A model generated the notes under the pieces. The model was not told the DNA's origin, searched no databases, and saw nothing but the letters and a program-made list of their open reading frames with translations. From an uncultured bacterium (GTDB taxonomy: Bacteria > Planctomycetota > UBA1135 > GCA-002686595), in assembly GCA_902826945.1 (NCBI GenBank), contig CADEGS010000212.1, forward strand, positions 1-7,783: a stretch of DNA of 7,783 nucleotides, read 5' to 3'. Of this stretch, positions 6,022-7,783 are shown one piece after another. Positions within the stretch are counted from its first letter, which is position 1; the number at the start of each line of letters is the position of its first letter. Made by a program: the position numbers and the translations under genes.

Positions 6022-6932
6022 CAGGCGCCCCGCTCCCACGGTCGGTCGAGCACGAAGGCGGCGAAGAGCGCCACCGAGACCCAGCCGTTGAGCGTGAAGA
6101 AGGCCAGGTCCACGCGCGTCAGGTCGCCGGGGCGCACGAGCGCGTGCTGCCAGGCGAGCAGCGCCGTCGCCACGGCCAGGCCGCCCCACAGGATCCAGCC
6201 CCCGCCGCACGCGCGCGCGAAGAGCGCGAACAGGGCGAGCGCGCCGAGGTGCGCCAGCGCCGAGAGCGCGAGCGCCGCGCGCAGGCCGAAGCGCGCCGGC
6301 ACGGAGAAGAGGCCCTGCGCGCGATCGAAGTCGGCGTCCTGGCAGGCGTAGACCAGGTCGAAGCCGGCCACCCACAGGAGCACGCCGCCCGCCAGGAGGA
6401 GCGGCGCGCCGGAGAGGCCGGCCAGCGTGCCGCGCACGCCGACCCACGCGCCGAGCGGCGCCAGCGCGAGCGCCAGACCGAGCACCGCGTGCGAGGCCCA
6501 GGAAACGCGCTTGCACGCGCTGTAGCCCCACAGGACCAGGAGCACCGGGGCGGCGAGCGCGCCCGAGAGCGCGTTCAAGAGCAAGGCGCCAGCGACGAAG
6601 ACGGCCCCCGCCAGGAGGGCGAGCGCGAGCACGGCGCGCGGGCGCAGCGCGCCGCGCGGCAGCTCGCGCTCGCGCGTGCGCGGGTTGGCCGCGTCCACGT
6701 CGCGGTCGAGCCAGCGGTTGAAGGCCATCGCGCTCGTGCGCGCCGCGACCGCGCACAGGACGACGAGCAGCAGCGTGCGCGCGTCCGGCGCGCCGCGCGC
6801 CGCGAGCCAGGCGCCGATGCCGGCGAAGGGCAGCGCGAAGACGGAGTGGCGGAAGCGCACCAGCGCGAGCCAGGTCGCGAGGCCCGCGCGCGGCGGCCGC
6901 GCGCCGTCGAGCGCGAGCGGCGCCGGGCTCAA
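6021..6932 (-). CDS. ubiA: UbiA-family aromatic prenyltransferase (4-hydroxybenzoate type / MqnP-like)
   Basis: Integral membrane enzyme that attaches a polyprenyl chain to an aromatic acid in quinone synthesis. The 303-residue protein has about eight or nine hydrophobic segments and both Asp-rich Mg-diphosphate sites: NRWLDRDVD at 72-80 (N72, D76, D80) followed by AANPRTRERELPRG, and DLVYACQDADFD at 192-203 (D192, D199, D203) followed by GLFSVPARFG. YSACKRVSWASHAVLGLALALAPLGAW at about 137-163 is also typical. NPRT plus QDxDFD...GL.S.P.RFG is the pattern of the UbiA-like clade found in many bacteria that make menaquinone by the futalosine route (MqnP), so the substrate may not be 4-hydroxybenzoate. 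No ATG is present at the right place. I choose the TTG at 6932-6930 because it overlaps the ubiX stop (TTGA) and has GAGGAGG 7 bases upstream; the next in-frame starts would cut into the first membrane segment. The gene is coupled to ubiX and holA. Confidence 0.92.
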   Translation of the reverse strand: MSPAPLALDGARPPRAGLATWLALVRFRHSVFALPFAGIGAWLAARGAPDARTLLLVVLCAVAARTSAMAFNRWLDRDVDAANPRTRERELPRGALRPRAVLALALLAGAVFVAGALLLNALSGALAAPVLLVLWGYSACKRVSWASHAVLGLALALAPLGAWVGVRGTLAGLSGAPLLLAGGVLLWVAGFDLVYACQDADFDRAQGLFSVPARFGLRAALALSALAHLGALALFALFARACGGGWILWGGLAVATALLAWQHALVRPGDLTRVDLAFFTLNGWVSVALFAAFVLDRPWERGA

Positions 6933-7582
6933 CGCGCGTCCTCCTCGCGCTCGACCCCGCGCTCGCGCGGCGGCTCGTCGAGCCCGCTCCAGCGCGCGCC
7001 GCGCGCGTGCTCGACGCCGAGGCGGTCGAGCACCTTGCCCACGAGGTGGTCGACCGCGTCCTCGAGCGAGCGCGGCCGGTGGTAGAAGCCCGGCATCGCG
7101 GGCAGCACGACCGCTCCCAAGCGCGCCAGGCGCAGCAGGTTCTCGAGGTGGATCTCCGAGAGCGGCGTCTCGCGCGGCACGACGACCAGGCTGCGACCCT
7201 CCTTCAGCGCGACGTCGGCGGCGCGCTCGACCAGGTTCGAGCTGAAGCCGATCGAGACGCGCGCCAGCGTGCCCATGCTGGCCGGCACGAGCACGACGCC
7301 GCCGGTGAGCGACGTGCCCGAGGAGGGCGGCGCCTCGACCGCGTCGCTCGGGAAGGCGCGCACGTGCGCGGCGATGGGCGCGCCGAGCCAGCCTGCCAGC
7401 GCGGCGGAGAGCCGCTCGCCGCGCTCGCCGGCGTCCACGCCGCGCTCGTGGCGCAGCACCTTGCAGCCCGCGTGCGTGATCGAGAGGTCCACCTCGTGGC
7501 CGGCCTCGACCAGCGCGATGCACAGGCGCTCGGCGTAGACGTGGCCGCTCGCGCCGGTCAGCCCGAGGAAGGTGCGCGCCAT
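6929..7582 (-). CDS. ubiX: Flavin prenyltransferase, UbiX family (UbiX/MqnM-like)
   Basis: Joins a dimethylallyl group to FMN, giving the prenyl-FMN cofactor required by UbiD-type decarboxylases. The 217-residue protein shows the family's Rossmann-like flavoprotein signatures: GLTGASGHVYAERL at 7-20 (FMN phosphate binding), PASMGTLARVSIGFSSNLVERAADVALKEGR at 100-130, VVVPRETPLSEIHLENLLRL at 133-152, and LPAMPGFYHRP at 160-170. Trp198 near the end matches the conserved C-terminal Trp of UbiX. The last 20 or so residues form a charged tail beyond the usual end. The ATG at 7582-7580 gives the standard opening just before the TGASG loop. No Shine-Dalgarno is seen; instead TATCCT lies 7 bases upstream of the ATG. 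The stop overlaps the ubiA start, so the two are coupled and presumably act in one quinone pathway; the partner UbiD-like decarboxylase is not in the window. Confidence 0.95.
   Translation of the reverse strand: MARTFLGLTGASGHVYAERLCIALVEAGHEVDLSITHAGCKVLRHERGVDAGERGERLSAALAGWLGAPIAAHVRAFPSDAVEAPPSSGTSLTGGVVLVPASMGTLARVSIGFSSNLVERAADVALKEGRSLVVVPRETPLSEIHLENLLRLARLGAVVLPAMPGFYHRPRSLEDAVDHLVGKVLDRLGVEHARGARWSGLDEPPRERGVEREEDAR
6940..6946 (-). promoter_or_regulatory. Strong Shine-Dalgarno for the ubiA TTG start
   Basis: GAGGAGG on the minus strand lies inside the last codons of ubiX, 7 bases before the TTG of ubiA. It is the clearest ribosome-binding site in the window and decides the start of ubiA, which otherwise lacks an ATG or GTG at the proper place. 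Confidence 0.75.
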
Positions 7583-7589
7583 GGCGCAG

Positions 7590-7595
7590 AGGATA
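7590..7595 (-). promoter_or_regulatory. -10-like TATCCT directly before ubiX
   Basis: TATCCT (4 of 6 matches to TATAAT) is read on the minus strand with 7 bases (CTGCGCC) before the ubiX ATG. It lies in the 27-base gap between the end of the CPBP gene and ubiX. Together with the absence of a Shine-Dalgarno it suggests a promoter giving a leaderless ubiX-ubiA-holA mRNA. No clear -35 is present. Confidence 0.4.
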
Positions 7596-7609
7596 CCCGC
7601 GCGCGGCGC

Positions 7610-7783
7610 TCAGCCGGCGAACACGCCCGGCCCCGCGCCGAGCAGCAGCGCGGCGTTGAAGATCCCGTGCGCCCAGGCGGCGACGGCCAGGCCGCGCCAG
7701 CGGAAGAGCGCGGCCAGGCACAGGCCGGCGAGCAGGCGCCAGAGGAAGACGCCGCGCTCGAACGGCTCGCCGCCGGCGCCGAG
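7610..7783 (-). CDS. CPBP-family intramembrane protease, C-terminal end (cut by window edge)
   Basis: Only the last 57 codons and the TGA stop (7612-7610) are present; the gene runs off the right edge, so the start and most of the domain are missing. The visible residues contain VFLWRLLAGLCLAALFRWR followed by GLAVAAWAHGIFNAALLLG. The second part matches the final conserved motif of CPBP (Abi/CAAX-protease-like) membrane proteins, with His39 and Asn43 (numbered from the first visible residue) in the HxxxN arrangement, and the first resembles the G..LG..F/Y segment before it. The Glu-Glu and FxxxH motifs would lie outside the window. The family includes CAAX-type proteases and bacteriocin self-immunity proteins; here the substrate is unknown. 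It precedes ubiX by 27 bases on the same strand and may belong to the same transcription unit. The call rests on a short stretch, so a different polytopic membrane protein cannot be excluded. Confidence 0.6.
   Translation of the reverse strand, partial: LGAGGEPFERGVFLWRLLAGLCLAALFRWRGLAVAAWAHGIFNAALLLGAGPGVFAG

Noticed and set aside
4353..7085. A 910-codon plus-strand open frame opposite mutL, holA, ubiA and ubiX
   Set aside because: It translates to Arg/Ala/Pro-rich sequence, while the opposite strand has four well-recognised genes.
6933..7721. UbiA extended upstream through the ubiX region to 7721
   Set aside because: The upstream residues are an off-frame reading of ubiX; the TTG at 6932 with its Shine-Dalgarno gives a normal-length UbiA.
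1..7783. tRNA or rRNA genes, CRISPR arrays, insertion sequences, attachment sites, replication origin
   Set aside because: No cloverleaf, rRNA segment, spaced direct repeats, transposase motif or terminal repeats were seen on either strand by eye. The many GCGCGC tracts are compositional.

Overview
This is a very GC-rich (clearly above 70% by eye), densely coding bacterial chromosome segment. It is mainly housekeeping: a tRNA synthetase, tRNA modification, mismatch repair, a replication clamp-loader subunit and quinone-type prenylation genes. The sequence alone does not fix the taxon. A UbiA-like/UbiX-like pair of the kind used with the futalosine menaquinone route, an endonuclease-type MutL, exported orphan proteins and extreme GC would fit a deep-branching Gram-negative such as an uncultured planctomycete or myxobacterium-like lineage; this is a low-confidence inference. 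No phage, IS element, CRISPR array, rRNA or tRNA was seen, and no gene-free stretch exceeds 300 bases.

Layout, left to right: (1) the 5' end of hisS on the minus strand (1-207), cut by the window edge; (2) a 183-base divergent intergenic region with a good sigma70-like promoter (296-324) that carries an inverted repeat; (3) an orphan lipoprotein gene on the plus strand (391-936); (4) miaA on the minus strand (933-1874), whose stop codon shares one CTAG palindrome with the lipoprotein stop; (5) a divergent gap with a small perfect hairpin; (6) a plus-strand gene for an exported protein with a possible LolA-like fold (1978-2925); (7) a convergent GC hairpin enclosing the mutL stop codon; (8) a minus-strand cluster transcribed right to left: the end of a CPBP-type membrane protease gene (7610-7783), a ubiX-like gene (6929-7582), a ubiA-like gene (6021-6932), holA (4861-6021) and mutL (2948-4804).

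The minus strand is a run of conserved genes (CPBP end, ubiX, ubiA, holA, mutL, miaA, hisS) interrupted by two plus-strand genes for secreted or envelope proteins. ubiX-ubiA-holA are tightly coupled by overlapping stop and start codons, and ubiA begins at a TTG behind a strong Shine-Dalgarno. UbiX makes prenyl-FMN for a UbiD-type decarboxylase (not in this window) and UbiA prenylates an aromatic acid, so the pair forms part of a quinone pathway.

The most interesting non-coding pattern is that several genes without a visible Shine-Dalgarno have a TANNNT (-10-like) hexamer 6-10 bases before the start codon. This suggests leaderless or nearly leaderless transcripts. Nothing in the window amounts to a clearly new system; the two orphan exported proteins and the regulatory signals are the parts worth following up.
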